64,000 bases of DNA from Symbiodinium natans (GCA_905221605.1 CAJNDS010002757.1:554001-618000), one strand, 5' to 3'. Positions 55,393-63,828 are shown, numbered from the stretch's first letter. The notes: generated by a model from the letters alone, not told the origin. Translations and numbers: made by a program.

Positions 55393-56655
55393 TATGGTAC
55401 AGAAAAGTTGCTCGGTTGAGTTTAGGGAAGAAAGTGCGCGCCAGGCTTCTTTGGGGGGCACCGTTTGTTTCGCTGAGCAGTAAGACTCTTGCGTCATCCC
55501 CATGCCCCCAGCCCTTCGAACTAAACCCTAAACCCTAAACCCTAAACCCTAAACCCTAAACCCTAAACCCTAAACCCTAAACCCTAAACCCTATAAACCC
55601 TAAACCCTAAACCCTATAAACCCTAAACCCTAAACCCTGAACCCTGAACCCTGAACCCGACCTGGCAACCCAGTGAGCTGCTGACGCCCATCATGGATCT
55701 TTTCAAGGAGTTTGTTGATCTGGTCGGTGCCAGTATCTCAGCAGCAAGAAGAGTTTTCAGGGCCTTGAGATAGGGTTTAGGGGGTAGGGTTTAGGGTTTT
55801 AGGGTTTAGGGTTTAGGGTTTAGGTCCCCATGCCTCAATAATCTCCCTAAGTACTATGTGCAAGTATGACAGACCCTCAATACTATTCTCTGAAGCCCCT
55901 GCTAGTGTTCGGCGGCCTTACCGAAGGTCAAGGGTTTAAGGCTTTGAGGAGTTCTCATAGGGAATAGGGTCTAAGACTCCAGGCTTTTTTGTCGCACCCT
56001 AAGCCCGAAGCCCCCCCAAGCCTAGCCCCTGTGAGGCTGCCAAGCCGGTAGCCGAGGACCTCAGCACCCAAACTCTGAAGACCATGATGAAGACCACGAA
56101 TCCTAAGCCCTAAGCCCTACAAGCCCTAAACATGCACCACAGGCCCTTGAACCAGAAGACCGAAGACGACGCCACGCCCAAATCCTGAAGCGCCCCAAAG
56201 CCCTGAGACCCCGAAAAAACCAAGCAAACCTAAAAACCCTACAACCTCCCAAAAACAGCCCTAAAACCCTCAAACCCGAAAACCCAACAGAAACCCTGAA
56301 TCACCAGGAACAAGCCCCCCCTAAAAGTCTAAACCCAGTGCGTGCAAGGTGCCTACTTCGAGAATAAGCCTGCCTTGATCAACATCTATGCGACTGGAAC
56401 CTGCATGTTTGGGGGGAGGGGGGGGGGGTTTACGGGTTTCGGGGATAGGCCCTGCTCCGCAAACCCTAAAGGGTTCAGGTTTTTCGGGGTTTAGGGTGTA
56501 GGGTTTCAGGGTGTCAGGGATTTAGGGCTTGAACTTTAGGGGGTTAAGGAATGCGAAGCCCGAGAACTCCCTAGGCTTAAGAAAACAAATTGGGGGGAGG
56601 GGGGAAGGTGGGTTCCGAAATCGGGGGTACTCTGTTCACTGGGGGCCCGGTCGTA

Positions 56656-56697
<42 letters not shown>

Positions 56698-56713
56698 CTG
56701 CTGCTGCTGATGC

Positions 56714-56761
<48 letters not shown>

Positions 56762-59700
56762 GTCTTGCGGGGATACAAGGGAGTACCCTATCTTGGGTAA
56801 TGCCCATCAAAACCAATGTTGGCAGCGCATTATTTTGAACAACCACAATAACAAATACCAAATACAACATACAACGGGAATGTTAGAATTATTGGAATGT
56901 CTCTGTTAGTAAGAAATGCACAAGAGTAACAATCATAATCACCCCTGTGTACGGCCAGTGTAGAGCTCAGATGTTTCAAGTTTCAGTGTTTCTGAGGGTC
57001 GGGTGTCTAGTGAACCCCTAAGCCCCTAAACCCCTAAACCCTAAGCCCTGAACCTAAACCCTGAGTCCCCCCTAAGCCCTTCAAACCCCTAAACCCTGAA
57101 CCCTAAGCCCTGAACCGAAACCCTGAGCCCTAAAAACTTGGTGTGTGACCCAGAGCTCAAGCTGGCTGTCCCATCGAGAAAAAGCCACAACCCGGCCTTC
57201 AGGTGGTGATGCTGGCGGAGTTTGCATTTTGGCTGGGAGGCGCGGCGCGTTGCTGTCACCCCCAATGAAGCCTGATTCAGGTCCCCTCCTAGGGGGTTTA
57301 GGGTTTAGGGTGTGGGGTTTAAGGGGTTTAGGGTTTAGGGCGTGGGGTTTAAGGTTGACAGTTTTGGGCCTTGGGATATTTTACGCCTTCCCTTATTGGG
57401 GTTAGGAGGATCACATTTTAGATAGAGAATCCTCAACCCTGAGCCCTAAACCCTACACCCTAAACCCTACACCCTGAACCCTACACCCTAAACCCAGGGG
57501 GGTTTTTAGAGGAGACAACTCCAGGTTCTATGGAATCCGAGTAGTAAGGAGGATCTCCATGTGGGGTCTGCCCAGAGCCCCAAACCCGAAACCCTTTTGG
57601 GGCTTAGCGAATGCTACGCTCAGTGAAGGGAGCCCCTGCTAGGGGAGCCCCTGCTTTTGGAGCTTCTCGGCCCGAGGCCCGCAGGTAAACCGTAAGGGCT
57701 GCAGGCCGACACCGGGTCTAGGGTTCGTCTTTCCAAGTTTCAGTTAAACCACAAGGCTCGAATCTCAAGACCTCCTCCCCTGCTTTGCGTGCAAGGCCTC
57801 GTCGTTTTCCTGCTCCTGGTCTTTCTTGTGACGGAGTGCCTGAAGGCACGGAGAAGTTTCGGAGAGGTAGTGCTTTACTTTAACCCCCCCAATCCCGGAC
57901 CCTCGACCCTAAACCCATTAAACTGGACCAAAACCCTTATCAGGTTCTGAAGGATACCCCCCTTGAACCCTATGACTGTTTCCCTAAACCCTTATCAGGT
58001 TCTTAAGGATACCCCCCTTGAACCCCTTATTAGGTCATTAAGGATACCCCCCTTGAACCCTATGACTATTTCCCTCAGCCAATTCAAAGCTCTGGAGGTG
58101 TGGGGGCAGCAGCGAGGTCGGATTCTCCCGGGCTCCAAATCGTAGCCCTCAGCCCAGAGAGCTGAAGCCCTAAACCCTAAACCCGAAACCGTAAACCCTA
58201 AACCCTAAACCCTAAACCTTAAACCCTAAACCCTAAACCCTAAGCCCCTTGCATGAGGCCTGCACAGCCTTCGGCTGCGTGTCTTGCGACTGGGTGCCCA
58301 ATGAAATGCGGCACTGGGCCAGGTGGGGGGCCTGAGTTTGGGGTTTAGGTTTTAGGGTTTAGGGTTAGGTGGATGTAGGGGTCCAGTCTTCGGGTCTTCA
58401 AGGGTTTCTAAGGTTTTGGGGTTGGAGGGTTCACGCAAAACATTAGTTAGGGTTTACCTCCCCCCTCCCCCCCCCCCCCAAAGCCCTAAGCCTAAACTCT
58501 GAGCCCGACAGCCGCGTCAGGCTTCTGATACGCCGCCTGGCATGAATAGGCCGCGTCCTGGGTCCTGGTAGAGGCCGAGAGAGGTCTGGGGGTCCAGGGT
58601 TTCGGGCATAGGGCTTAGGGCTTCGAGAGTTCGGGATGTGGCTCTGTTGCCAGGATTTCAGGCTCATGTCGTTATAGATTGCCAATGATCGCAAGGAAAG
58701 ATCCAGGTTGAGGCTGCGATCTTTTTGTTGCGAAGTTAGCGGTCTGAACACTAAACAGCATCAAAAAAACACAAGACGCCAGAGAATGAGAAGGCAATAA
58801 TGTCATGTCGGTATACGACCATAAGATGGAAAGTTGTCTATTCTACCACCTATCCAAATAATATAGATAGACGTGCAAAAACCAGCAGCACATACAAGTC
58901 CTCTTATCGACTGGAAGTGTTAGTTATAATGTCGCACTCGGTTTAGTACATGCATCCTCTATTTTCACAAGTTCTCACAATTAATTCCCACAAAGGAATA
59001 GGTTTGGGTGGCTTTGCAGGGTGGGGTGGGAGAAAACTGTTAGATGGCCCTCCACAATCCTCACGAAGCTTTCGAGCTTGTTCCGAAACCTAACCTTCAC
59101 AGCATCTACGCCCTATCACAGCAAACCGTAAACCCTAAACCCTAAACCCTTAAACCCTTAAACCCTTAAACCCTTAAACCCTTAAACCCTTAAACCCTTA
59201 AACCCTTAAACCCTTAAACCCTTAAACCCTTAAACCCTTAAACCCTAAACCCTGCACCCTAACCCTAAACCCTTCAAGATCCCATCTCAGGCATGCACCA
59301 GACGTCCGGATGGGTGGCTGGGCTCAGGGTTCAGGCTTCAGGGTTCAGGGTTTAGTGTTTAGGGTTTAGGGTTGCTTAGTGGATTAGGGGCTTTAGGGTT
59401 TCTAGGGCTATTTAGGGCTTTTAGGGCTTTCAGGGCACTCTAAAGAGCCTTTCGCGACGTTTGCCGGCGTCCAATTGAGTTGAAAGGTCTTCAGAAGCTG
59501 TAGGAGTGGTTTAGGGGTTTCGGGTTTTAGGGTTTAGGTTTTAAGGGTTCAGGGCTTTCAGGGGTCAATGGTTTTAGGTGTTTGGGGGGGGGGGGGGTTC
59601 GGGTTTCTTTGAGAAGCCGTTCAGAGCTTTCCTGGTTGCTTGGGCCTCTTTTGCAATGTCGAGCTGCGTCCGTTCTGGAACCAAGCTCGAGACCCAAAGC

Positions 59701-62700
59701 CTCAAAGCTAGAACGCTTTGTGGAAACCTTGGTCACAGTCTTACGTAGTTGGCTTTGATTTATGCGGGACCATGAAAGGTCACAGTCTTATTCCGCTGTT
59801 CTGAGATTCCTCACTTGCCTTTTGTGACCAAGCCTTCGAGAAACCCTTGGTGGGGTGGCGGCCGAGGTGTGGTGGTGGCTTCCGTTCTTTTGGATAGGCC
59901 GGGCACTGACCCTAAACCCCAGCCCTGGCACCAGTGATCCACAAGAGTTCGTTAGGCCTTCCGGGTTCACTTTAAACCCTAAGCCCGAAACCTTATATGA
60001 TAGATGTGTTCTTGTTCACATAAAACATATGTGCAATTGTTTATTAAACATGTTTTGTTTGATGGCTCTAAGGGGAGGAGGAGCTCAGAATCAATTCGTA
60101 TGTAGCTGGCTTCTAGGGCTTGTCGGGTCTATAGGATCGGGTTATTAGCGGTGACACTCCACCTGGGCGTTCTTCCCACCGCGGCGGCGCCAACCTCGCA
60201 AATGAAGGAAGCGGCCAGCATCTAGACATAGAGCGAGCAGTCTAAATCGCAGTCTAAGACCTTCAGCCCCCCTACCGCCACGGAACCACTCGAAGAGCGA
60301 ATTGGGGCCTGTTGGAGCAGATGTCACAGGTTTGACGTTCCTGGCGCAATCAAAGCAATCCTGAAATATTGCGTAGTCCCTCTACATACCCAAACAGCCC
60401 CTAAGTATCTGTGAAACCCTGAGGGGTATGTGAAGTTTGGGGCGGTTCATGGATGTTGAGGCCATGGAATCCCCCAAAGCCGCAAGCCCGAAACCCTCAA
60501 CCCCTTGAGTCGGTTCCGGCCAGATCTGGAACAAAAAGTGTTGACAAACTCCCATATGGGCCCAAACGCTTGTATCAGCTGATATCGCCCAGATAGAAAT
60601 TGGCATTTCTCTAGGGCTGCTCGCTCCCCCTCCAATATCAGAAAACAGGGTTTAGGGTTTAGACCCCTTCTCTGATGTGGTGATTGGGCTACCTGGAGGG
60701 CGTTTGAGGGCTCGGGCCAGGTGGGCATCTTTTGCGCAGCCCGACCCCAAACCCTGCACGGTAATCCCTAAGCCCTATACCCTAAACCCGAAAGGTTTCG
60801 GGGAACTTCAGTTTGTTGTGAGGCTCACTCCACAAAAGCCCGAGCCTAAACCATCTAAAGCCATCCTATAAACCATGCTGTACTGAACCACCCTAAACCC
60901 TAAACCCTAAACCCTAAACCCTAAACCCTAAACCCTAAACCCTAAACCCTAAACCCTAAACCCTAAACCCTAAACCCTAAACCCTAAACCCTAAACCCCC
61001 CTAAAGCCCCCCTAAAGCCCCCTAAAGCCCCCTAAAACCCCTTAAACCCTAAACCCTAAACCCCCCAAATAAGCAGCCCGGTGAGGCTTCAACTTTTGGA
61101 ACGTTTTTGCGGGGCAAAGCTACCACTTCAACCGCCTGGGCATGTTCCTCTTCATCATCGCGCTGCAGGCTCTCAGGGCCTTAGGGCTTAGCTTTCGGGT
61201 TTCGGGTTTAGGGTTTAGGGTTTAGGGATTAGGGATTAGGGTTTAGGGTTCAGGGTTTAGGGTTTGGGGTTTAGGGCCTTAGCGCTTTGGATTCAGGGTT
61301 TCCGGGTTTAGCGCCAGAGCCGAATGGTATAAGGACATATAAGGACATGCTTGCGTCAATGGCAAAACAAAGCATGCTCAAGCTGAGGAACACAACCGAA
61401 GAGTCTTTGTAGGTGAGTAGAAGAAGGATTCTGTTTTGTTTGGAGACAACCCAGCCCTAAGCCCCAACCCACACACCTTAAGCCGTTCCCTAAACCCCCA
61501 AAACCCAGAACCCAAAACCCTAAACCAAAACCCAAACCCAAGACCCTCAACCCGAACCTCCACAAGCCTTTGCACCATTCCAACTGAGCTTGAAGCCCCG
61601 AGCCCCCAATCCCTAAGCCCTAAACCCTAAACCCTAAACCCCAAACCCCAAACCCCAAACCCCACGCCCCACACCCGCAACCCTTGACCCTGAACCTACT
61701 CCCCCAACTAATGCCCTCCAGCTCAGCTTCAGGGGGCTTCGAGTGGCCCTAAAGCCCTAGACCCCTAAACCCCGACAAGGTGTAGGGTCGCTGGTGTAAA
61801 GCTCCCTAGCTCTCCATGAGCCCTACACCCGTCAACGCACCGCACCCCCCGGTTCAAGCCCCAGAGCCCTGAACCCTGAAACCTCCCTCCGAAACCCTAA
61901 CCTCCGCCTCCAGCCCTCCTCTTAAAGTGGCACCCGAAACCCGAAAGCTCTGGAGCCCTAAGCCCCAGACCCTTGTACTCCCCTAGCCAAACCCCTAAAC
62001 CCTAAACCCTGAACCCTGAGGCCCTAAAAACCCTAAACCCTAAACCCCAGACCCCAGACCCCAGACCCCAAACCCTAAACCCTAAACCCTAAACCCTAAA
62101 CCCTAAACCCTGAACAGTTCCTGAACTGGGGCATGGTCGTCTGGGCCTCCTTGCGGAGCTCGCTGTGCCCTGGTTGTCGGGCTTCGGGTTTGAGTGGTTT
62201 TAGGGGGCTTTAGGGGGCTTTAGGGGGTTTTAGGGGGGTTTTAGGGGTTTTAGCGGTTTTAGGGGGTTTTAGGGGTTTTTAGGGGGTTTTGGGGGTTTTA
62301 GGGGGTTTAGGGGGTTTAGGGTTTAGGGGGTTTAGGGTTTAGGCGGTTTAGGGCTTAGGCGGTTTAGGATTCAGGCGGGGGGGGTCTTGTTGGGGGTTTT
62401 GGACTTCGGGTTGAACGAGGGGTGCCCGGGTTTTGAGGCGGTTTGTTGGGCTTTCTGGGTTTAAGAGGGGTTTCTGGGTTGAGGGTTCTCTGCGGTTCAT
62501 GGAGAGTTTACGAGTTTTTCGGGTTTGGGCTCGGGCCTCATCTGGTTCTTTGGTACCAAATTTTATGGCTGGCTGAATATATCACCGCACAAGTGCTAAG
62601 GGCGCCAGGGCACATGAATTCGGGCATTTGGTTGGGGGGGGCATCTTCAATGTGGAGGTCTTGTTCGAGTTTGGGCTTTTGGGGTTTGGGGCTCAGGGCC

Positions 62701-63828
62701 ACAACCCTTGACACCACACCCCAAACACTGAAGCCACCCAAACACCCGCGGGGCCAAGCCGTCCTCAGCAAATCTAAGGCAGGCGAGCCTGGAGACGAAC
62801 GAGGCCGGTGGAGAGTTTACAGGGCTTGTTGGAGTCGTTGCTGTCGTGGTTTAGGGGTCCGAGTCTCCCCCAAATCCAACACGCGTGTATAAGAACCGCC
62901 CTAAACCCTAAACCCCAGACTGCAGGTGATCTTCCTCTCCATGGACAGCATCTGGCGCTCGACGCAGAGCTTCTATGTCACGGCGCCAGTTCAGGTCTAC
63001 GCCATCATCAAAGCCTTAGAGGCACCTTGCTTGTCGTGGTAACCTGTGCCCCGCCTCCCTTGGTGTCCCAACTTTTAAGGGGTTTAGTGCTTGGGACTTT
63101 AGGATGTGAGGTTTTTAGGGTTTAGGAGTGCGGCATTCGCAGGGTGGAGGTTGAGGCCTTCCGCTTCTTTCCCATGTAGCTCAGTGTAGGGACCCTCTGA
63201 GTCCTCACTGTCTACTGGGTAAGGTTGCAAAAAGGGTACCGCATTCGTTTGCACACGGTCTAGCCTGTATAAAAACTGGCTCCTTTGCTCAGGATTGGGT
63301 GCGCTACCACTTCTATGGCGAGGACATCACGTTCCAGCGTGCTTCGGAGACCCGCCGCGCCCTCGGCGATCCATGTTTTTCGGGTTTAGGGCAAGACCTG
63401 GGATGCATGTCGGAGCAGGTGACGAGTGTGTGGTGTAATGTTACAATGTTTGTGCAGCTGAGCCTAAGGACACCAGCGGGCGGAGACGTCGATCATGCTC
63501 ATCAAGTACTGGACGCTGTTGCTCATAGCAGGCGCTATGCCCGGCGGAATTCTAAGAGTTTCAAAAGGGGTCTGATACAGCTTAGTGGTAAACAAGCAGG
63601 CAGAATTCACGACCCATATTGGGGCCCAAACGTCAAACTAACTCCGAGCAAACGCTGCGTTGGTCATCAGTCTAGCAGCTCGCTTCAGCGAGGTCTCCAG
63701 AGCGAGTCTTGATTGGCAAGCCTGACCCTATGCCCTAAACCCTGCAGCAACCCTCCTCACCCCTAGCGCCCATTCAAAGTTGGGAGACGATGGTGGCCGC
63801 CGGAGAAGAGTTGCAGCTTGCCTGGCAG
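44033..63828 (+). CDS. Multi-exon cellulose-synthase-like (GT2) gene, incomplete
   Basis: A plus-strand series of about 26 short exons, listed individually below. Diagnostic section: [13 protein letters not shown], then [20 protein letters not shown] (like the conserved strand after the DxD motif), [17 protein letters not shown] and [15 protein letters not shown] (in the place of the usual CGTNA.RR motif), [10 protein letters not shown] joined to [20 protein letters not shown] (in the place of TEDI...L...G), and [20 protein letters not shown] then KEGQ (in the place of the QxxRW region), followed by membrane helices. Family-2 cellulose synthases make beta-1,4-glucan at membranes from UDP-glucose; dinoflagellates have cellulosic thecal plates (known). 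The order of motifs is what supports the call. The DxD-bearing exon was not found, and TED and QxxRW residues appear substituted. Whether all exons to 63828 belong to one gene is inference. Confidence 0.5.
44150..44250. mobile_element. Inverted-repeat element, family 1
   Basis: CCCCCTTATGCTAGCAGTCC near the left end pairs with the inverse of GGGCTGATAGTAAAAGGGGG at the right over about 37 bp; the centre is GGTACCCCC. It sits in an intron between the exons at 44033 and 44448. Confidence 0.6.
44448..44507 (+). CDS. Exon of the GT2-like gene
   Basis: Acceptor AATCCAAG after a CCCTAAA block; 20 whole codons, [20 protein letters not shown]; donor GTCCCC at 44508. An open minus-strand reading also exists. 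Phase 0 on both sides. Confidence 0.45.
44717..44782 (+). CDS. Exon of the GT2-like gene
   Basis: Acceptor GTGGGCAG; 22 whole codons, [20 protein letters not shown] then LI; donor GTGCTGTT at 44783. TTTAGGG follows at 44790-44815. Confidence 0.5.
44813..44985 (-). other. Asp/Tyr-rich minus-strand open segment
   Basis: On the minus strand the frame reads [20 protein letters not shown] then [20 protein letters not shown] and stops inside a CCCTAAA unit. The plus strand is GTC/GTA/GCA triplet-rich, so this may be a decayed trinucleotide repeat rather than an exon. Confidence 0.25.
45000..45572. other. Intronic sequence
   Basis: A minus-strand frame (45027-45269) is open but not convincing. TTTAGGG-type at 45370-45410, CCCTAAA-type at 45490-45545 next to the following exon. 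Confidence 0.4.
45573..45631 (+). CDS. Exon of the GT2-like gene
   Basis: Acceptor GGCTGTGCAG; reads [19 protein letters not shown] plus two bases; donor GTTTGG at 45632. The minus strand is a poor reading. The two leftover bases fit the single leading base at 45910. Confidence 0.6.
45910..45970 (+). CDS. Exon of the GT2-like gene
   Basis: Acceptor GTTTGAG; reads [20 protein letters not shown]; donor GTCGCCC at 45971. Joins in phase with 45573-45631. The 278-bp intron between them starts with TTTAGGG (45660-45695) and ends with CCCTAAA (45810-45898), the clearest fold-back intron in the window. Confidence 0.6.
46154..46217 (+). CDS. Exon of the GT2-like gene
   Basis: Acceptor CCCATCAG after CCCTAAA/CCCCAAA; reads [20 protein letters not shown] then L. 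The donor appears to be GC (GCCTTC at 46218), which gives the correct phase for the next exon. TTTAGGG follows at 46262-46292. Confidence 0.5.
46875..46940 (+). CDS. Candidate exon within a long intron
   Basis: Acceptor CTCGCAAG; reads [20 protein letters not shown] then A and TGA. It conflicts with the phase-consistent chain 46154 to 47532, so it may be an alternative 3' end or chance. Confidence 0.25.
   Translation, partial: CPPKVKTQHVAPGIYYYKARA
47532..47582 (+). CDS. Exon of the GT2-like gene
   Basis: Acceptor GCCGGGCAG; reads [16 protein letters not shown]; donor GTGGGC at 47583. One leftover base fits the two leading bases of the exon at 48913. Confidence 0.5.
47699..47798. mobile_element. 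Inverted-repeat element, family 1 (most complete copy)
   Basis: Starts GGGATGTTCCCCTTAGACTA and ends with an imperfect inverse (CTAGTAGAAGGGGCAACATG). Terminal repeats are about 28 bp or more, with AGTACCCCC near the centre. Lies in the intron between 47582 and 48913. Confidence 0.65.
47799..48912. other. Long intron sequence
   Basis: CCTTAAA-type text (48060-48130), CCCTAAA at 48430-48490 and 48766-48900. Possible exons (for example around 48165, [14 protein letters not shown]) are not needed for phase and are left uncalled. Confidence 0.4.
48913..48960 (+). CDS. Exon of the GT2-like gene
   Basis: Acceptor TGTATCCAG; reads [15 protein letters not shown] with a leading Lys formed across the junction; donor GTGGCG at 48961. 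KALNFAA resembles the AKAGxLN region just before the DxD strand of cellulose synthases. One leftover base means an unseen exon must lie before 49561. Confidence 0.5.
49561..49629 (+). CDS. Exon of the GT2-like gene, post-DxD strand
   Basis: Acceptor TACCACCAG; 23 whole codons, [20 protein letters not shown] then DDE; donor GTGCTG at 49630. Corresponds to the P-x-(F/Y)-L-x-x-T-x-x-(F/Y)-F segment after the DxD motif in cellulose synthases. Confidence 0.6.
49830..49915. repeat. T-tract and G-tract
   Basis: T12 followed by runs of G with TTTAGGGG-type units; intronic. Confidence 0.9.
50470..50504 (+). CDS. Candidate exon, phase conflict
   Basis: Acceptor TTCCTGCAG; reads [11 protein letters not shown]; donor GTGCCTC. 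Protein-like, but its phase does not fit between 49561 and 50788, which join directly. Possibly alternative or chance. Confidence 0.25.
50788..50866 (+). CDS. Exon of the GT2-like gene
   Basis: Acceptor CATCGAG; reads [20 protein letters not shown] then CCGGRL. The donor at 50867 is GTTTAGGG. Phase 0 start fits the exon at 49561. Confidence 0.55.
50866..50940. repeat. TTTTAGGG array (Chlamydomonas-type octamer)
   Basis: Eight TTTTAGGG/TTTTGGGG units start at the splice donor of the exon at 50788. Confidence 0.95.
51384..51439 (+). CDS. Exon of the GT2-like gene ([12 protein letters not shown])
   Basis: Acceptor CATCCGTAG; reads [18 protein letters not shown] with a leading Gly completed across the junction, in phase with 50788. 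[12 protein letters not shown] is in the expected place of the CGTNAxxRREAL motif. The right boundary is not certain. Confidence 0.5.
51440..52697. other. Long intron
   Basis: CCCTAAA and CCCCAAT forms (51630-51900; an 18-bp AATCCCCAAACCCC pattern at 51795-51860), TTTAGGG at 52188-52295. No further exon found. Confidence 0.4.
52188..52295. repeat. TTTAGGG/TTTAGGGG array
   Basis: About 14 units in G-rich orientation, within the intron upstream of 52698. Confidence 0.95.
52698..52752 (+). CDS. Exon of the GT2-like gene
   Basis: Acceptor GCTTCGCAG; reads [21 protein letters not shown] donor (GCTGAGGG at 52753) gives phase 0 for the next exon. [10 protein letters not shown] corresponds to the GGFP...T segment before the TED motif. 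Confidence 0.55.
52823..52887 (+). CDS. Exon of the GT2-like gene, TED-motif region
   Basis: Acceptor TTTCAAG; reads [20 protein letters not shown] then N. A GC donor (GCGCTGG at 52888) joins it in phase to 53459. VEH occupies the site where cellulose synthases carry TED, which includes the catalytic base Asp; here His replaces Asp. Confidence 0.6.
53196..53330. repeat. CCCCAAAA array (hypotrich-type octamer)
   Basis: About 14 CCCCAAAA units, the telomere repeat sequence known from hypotrich ciliates, here intronic and followed by CCCTAAA up to 53446. Confidence 0.95.
53459..53531 (+). CDS. Exon of the GT2-like gene, QxxRW region
   Basis: Acceptor GAGCCCCCAG; reads [20 protein letters not shown] then KEGQ. 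LSYGV corresponds to LxxGLxP and MQQWKEG to the RWxxG part of QxxRW, with Gln in place of Arg and Ser in place of the first Gln. A GC donor at 53532 leads in phase to the membrane exon at 54472. Confidence 0.6.
53532..54471. other. Intron
   Basis: TTTAGGAGG-type start, TTTAGGG at 53830-53870 and 54058-54130, a family-2 element at 54203-54302, then CCCTAAA from 54355 to 54455. Confidence 0.6.
54203..54302. mobile_element. Inverted-repeat element, family 2
   Basis: ACGTGCGGTTTTCGAAAATA at the left and the inverse ATATCGTAAACCCCCATGTA at the right; shares GGATCC, AAGGTACCCCC and the termini with the copy at 42571. Confidence 0.6.
54472..54545 (+). CDS. Transmembrane exon of the GT2-like gene
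   Basis: Acceptor ACACCCTCAG; reads [20 protein letters not shown] then APSG. One clear membrane helix, as expected just after the QxxRW region. A GC donor inside the exon (near 54527) would give the phase needed for 55193; the open frame runs to the GT at 54546. Confidence 0.55.
54560..54930. repeat. TTTAGGG/TTTCAGGG intron block
   Basis: Long degenerate G-rich tract with forms such as TTTTAAGGG and TTTCAGGG, at the 5' end of the intron. Confidence 0.9.
55193..55279 (+). CDS. Exon of the GT2-like gene
   Basis: Acceptor GGCTCCCAG; reads [20 protein letters not shown] then PLGNWRNQI. The right edge is uncertain because a TA microsatellite follows at once. Confidence 0.5.
55288..55392. repeat. 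(TA)n microsatellite
   Basis: ATATATAC and ATAT tracts in two blocks. Confidence 0.97.
55522..55650. repeat. CCCTAAA array before an exon
   Basis: About 17 units with CCCTATAAA insertions and CCCTGAA at the right end. Confidence 0.97.
55674..55725 (+). CDS. Exon of the GT2-like gene
   Basis: Acceptor GGCAACCCAG; reads [17 protein letters not shown]; donor GTCGGT or GTGCCA near 55725. TTTAGGG follows from 55770. Confidence 0.5.
55726..56338. other. Intron
   Basis: TTTAGGG at 55770-55826, unassigned middle, C-rich CCCTAAAACCC text at 56090-56335. Confidence 0.5.
56339..56413 (+). CDS. Candidate exon of the GT2-like gene
   Basis: Acceptor TAAACCCAG; reads [20 protein letters not shown] then TCMFG. 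A G-tract and TTTAGGG-type sequence follow. Confidence 0.45.
56414..57795. other. Intron with (GAT)n microsatellite
   Basis: TTTAGGG-like at 56470-56530; (GAT)n with CTG interruptions at 56659-56761; CCCTAAA/CCCTGAA at 57010-57130; TTTAGGG at 57297-57355; CCCTACA at 57430-57495. The Asp, His, Ile or Met runs encoded by (GAT)n are artefacts. Confidence 0.6.
57796..57866 (+). CDS. Transmembrane exon of the GT2-like gene
   Basis: Acceptor CGTGCAAG; reads [20 protein letters not shown] then FGE; donor GTAGTG at 57867. A strong membrane helix followed by a basic LKARR stop-transfer. Confidence 0.55.
57920..58080. repeat. Short tandem repeat, CCCTTATCAGGTTCTNAAGG type
   Basis: Three imperfect copies (starting about 57935, 57990 and 58024) of a unit containing TTATCAGGTTCT, AAGGATACCCCCCTTGAACC and, in two copies, CTATGACTNTTTCCCT. 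Confidence 0.8.
58258..58322 (+). CDS. Exon of the GT2-like gene
   Basis: Follows CCCTAAA (58165-58245). Acceptor GCATGAG; reads [20 protein letters not shown] then A; donor GTGGGG at 58323. A short TTTAGGG run follows. Confidence 0.5.
59129..59273. repeat. CCCTTAAA octamer array
   Basis: About 13 perfect CCCTTAAA units bounded by CCCTAAA units on both sides. Confidence 0.97.
60890..61065. repeat. CCCTAAA array before an exon
   Basis: About 16 perfect units followed by CCCCCTAAAG forms, 55 bp before the exon at 61120. Confidence 0.97.
61120..61168 (+). CDS. Transmembrane exon of the GT2-like gene
   Basis: Acceptor GGGCAAAG; reads [16 protein letters not shown]. The donor appears to be GC (GCTCTC at 61169). 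A CAG/GC junction also appears at other exons. TTTAGGG follows at 61205-61275. Confidence 0.55.
61169..62117. other. Intron with opposed telomere-like blocks
   Basis: TTTAGGG (61205-61275) at the 5' end and CCCTAAA/CCCCAGA (61990-62112) at the 3' end. Internal C-rich text at 61440-61670. Confidence 0.6.
62118..62172 (+). CDS. Exon of the GT2-like gene
   Basis: Acceptor CTGAACAG directly after CCCTAAA; reads [18 protein letters not shown]; donor GTTGTCGG at 62173. Confidence 0.55.
62185..62395. repeat. TTTTAGGGG-type intron block
   Basis: About 20 units of TTTAGGGG, TTTTAGGGGG and TTTAGGCGG forms at the start of the intron. Confidence 0.95.
62396..62925. other. Intron
   Basis: A 149-codon frame at 62443-62892 is open but G-rich and not convincing; a short CCCTAAA run lies at 62899-62915. 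Confidence 0.4.
62926..62994 (+). CDS. Exon of the GT2-like gene
   Basis: Acceptor AGACTGCAG; 23 whole codons, [20 protein letters not shown] then PVQ; donor GTCTAC at 62995. Confidence 0.6.
63293..63374 (+). CDS. Exon of the GT2-like gene
   Basis: Acceptor TTTGCTCAG; reads [20 protein letters not shown] then RRALGDP; donor GTTTTTCGG at 63375. Phase 0 start fits the whole-codon exon at 62926. Confidence 0.6.
63469..63545 (+). CDS. Candidate transmembrane exon of the GT2-like gene
   Basis: Acceptor GAGCCTAAG; reads [20 protein letters not shown] then MP. The boundaries are uncertain, and another frame stays open to 63712. Confidence 0.35.
63780..63828 (+). CDS. Exon, possibly of the GT2-like gene
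   Basis: Acceptor TTCAAAG; reads [16 protein letters not shown]; donor GTGCTATT at 63829. CCCTAAA runs follow at 63900-63965, so the gene may continue past the window. Confidence 0.45.

Larger units (their letters stand above)
58323..61119. other. Very long intron or unassigned region
   Basis: TTTAGGG at 58340-58370, AT-richer unique sequence at 58740-59110, the CCCTTAAA array at 59129-59273, TTTAGGG-like at 59340-59380 and 59510-59600, frames on both strands at 59527-60728 without a convincing exon, and a long CCCTAAA array at 60890-61065. Confidence 0.4.

Noticed and set aside
56529..56909. ORFs with Asp, His, Met or Ile runs
   Set aside because: Products of the (GAT)n microsatellite in four reading frames.
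63175..63240. tRNA-like segment (GTAGCTCAGTGTAGG)
   Set aside because: A-box-like only; no B box or cloverleaf could be found.
63565..63625. tRNA-like segment (AGCTTAGTGGTAAA)
   Set aside because: The expected B-box position reads AATTCACGACCC and no acceptor stem forms.
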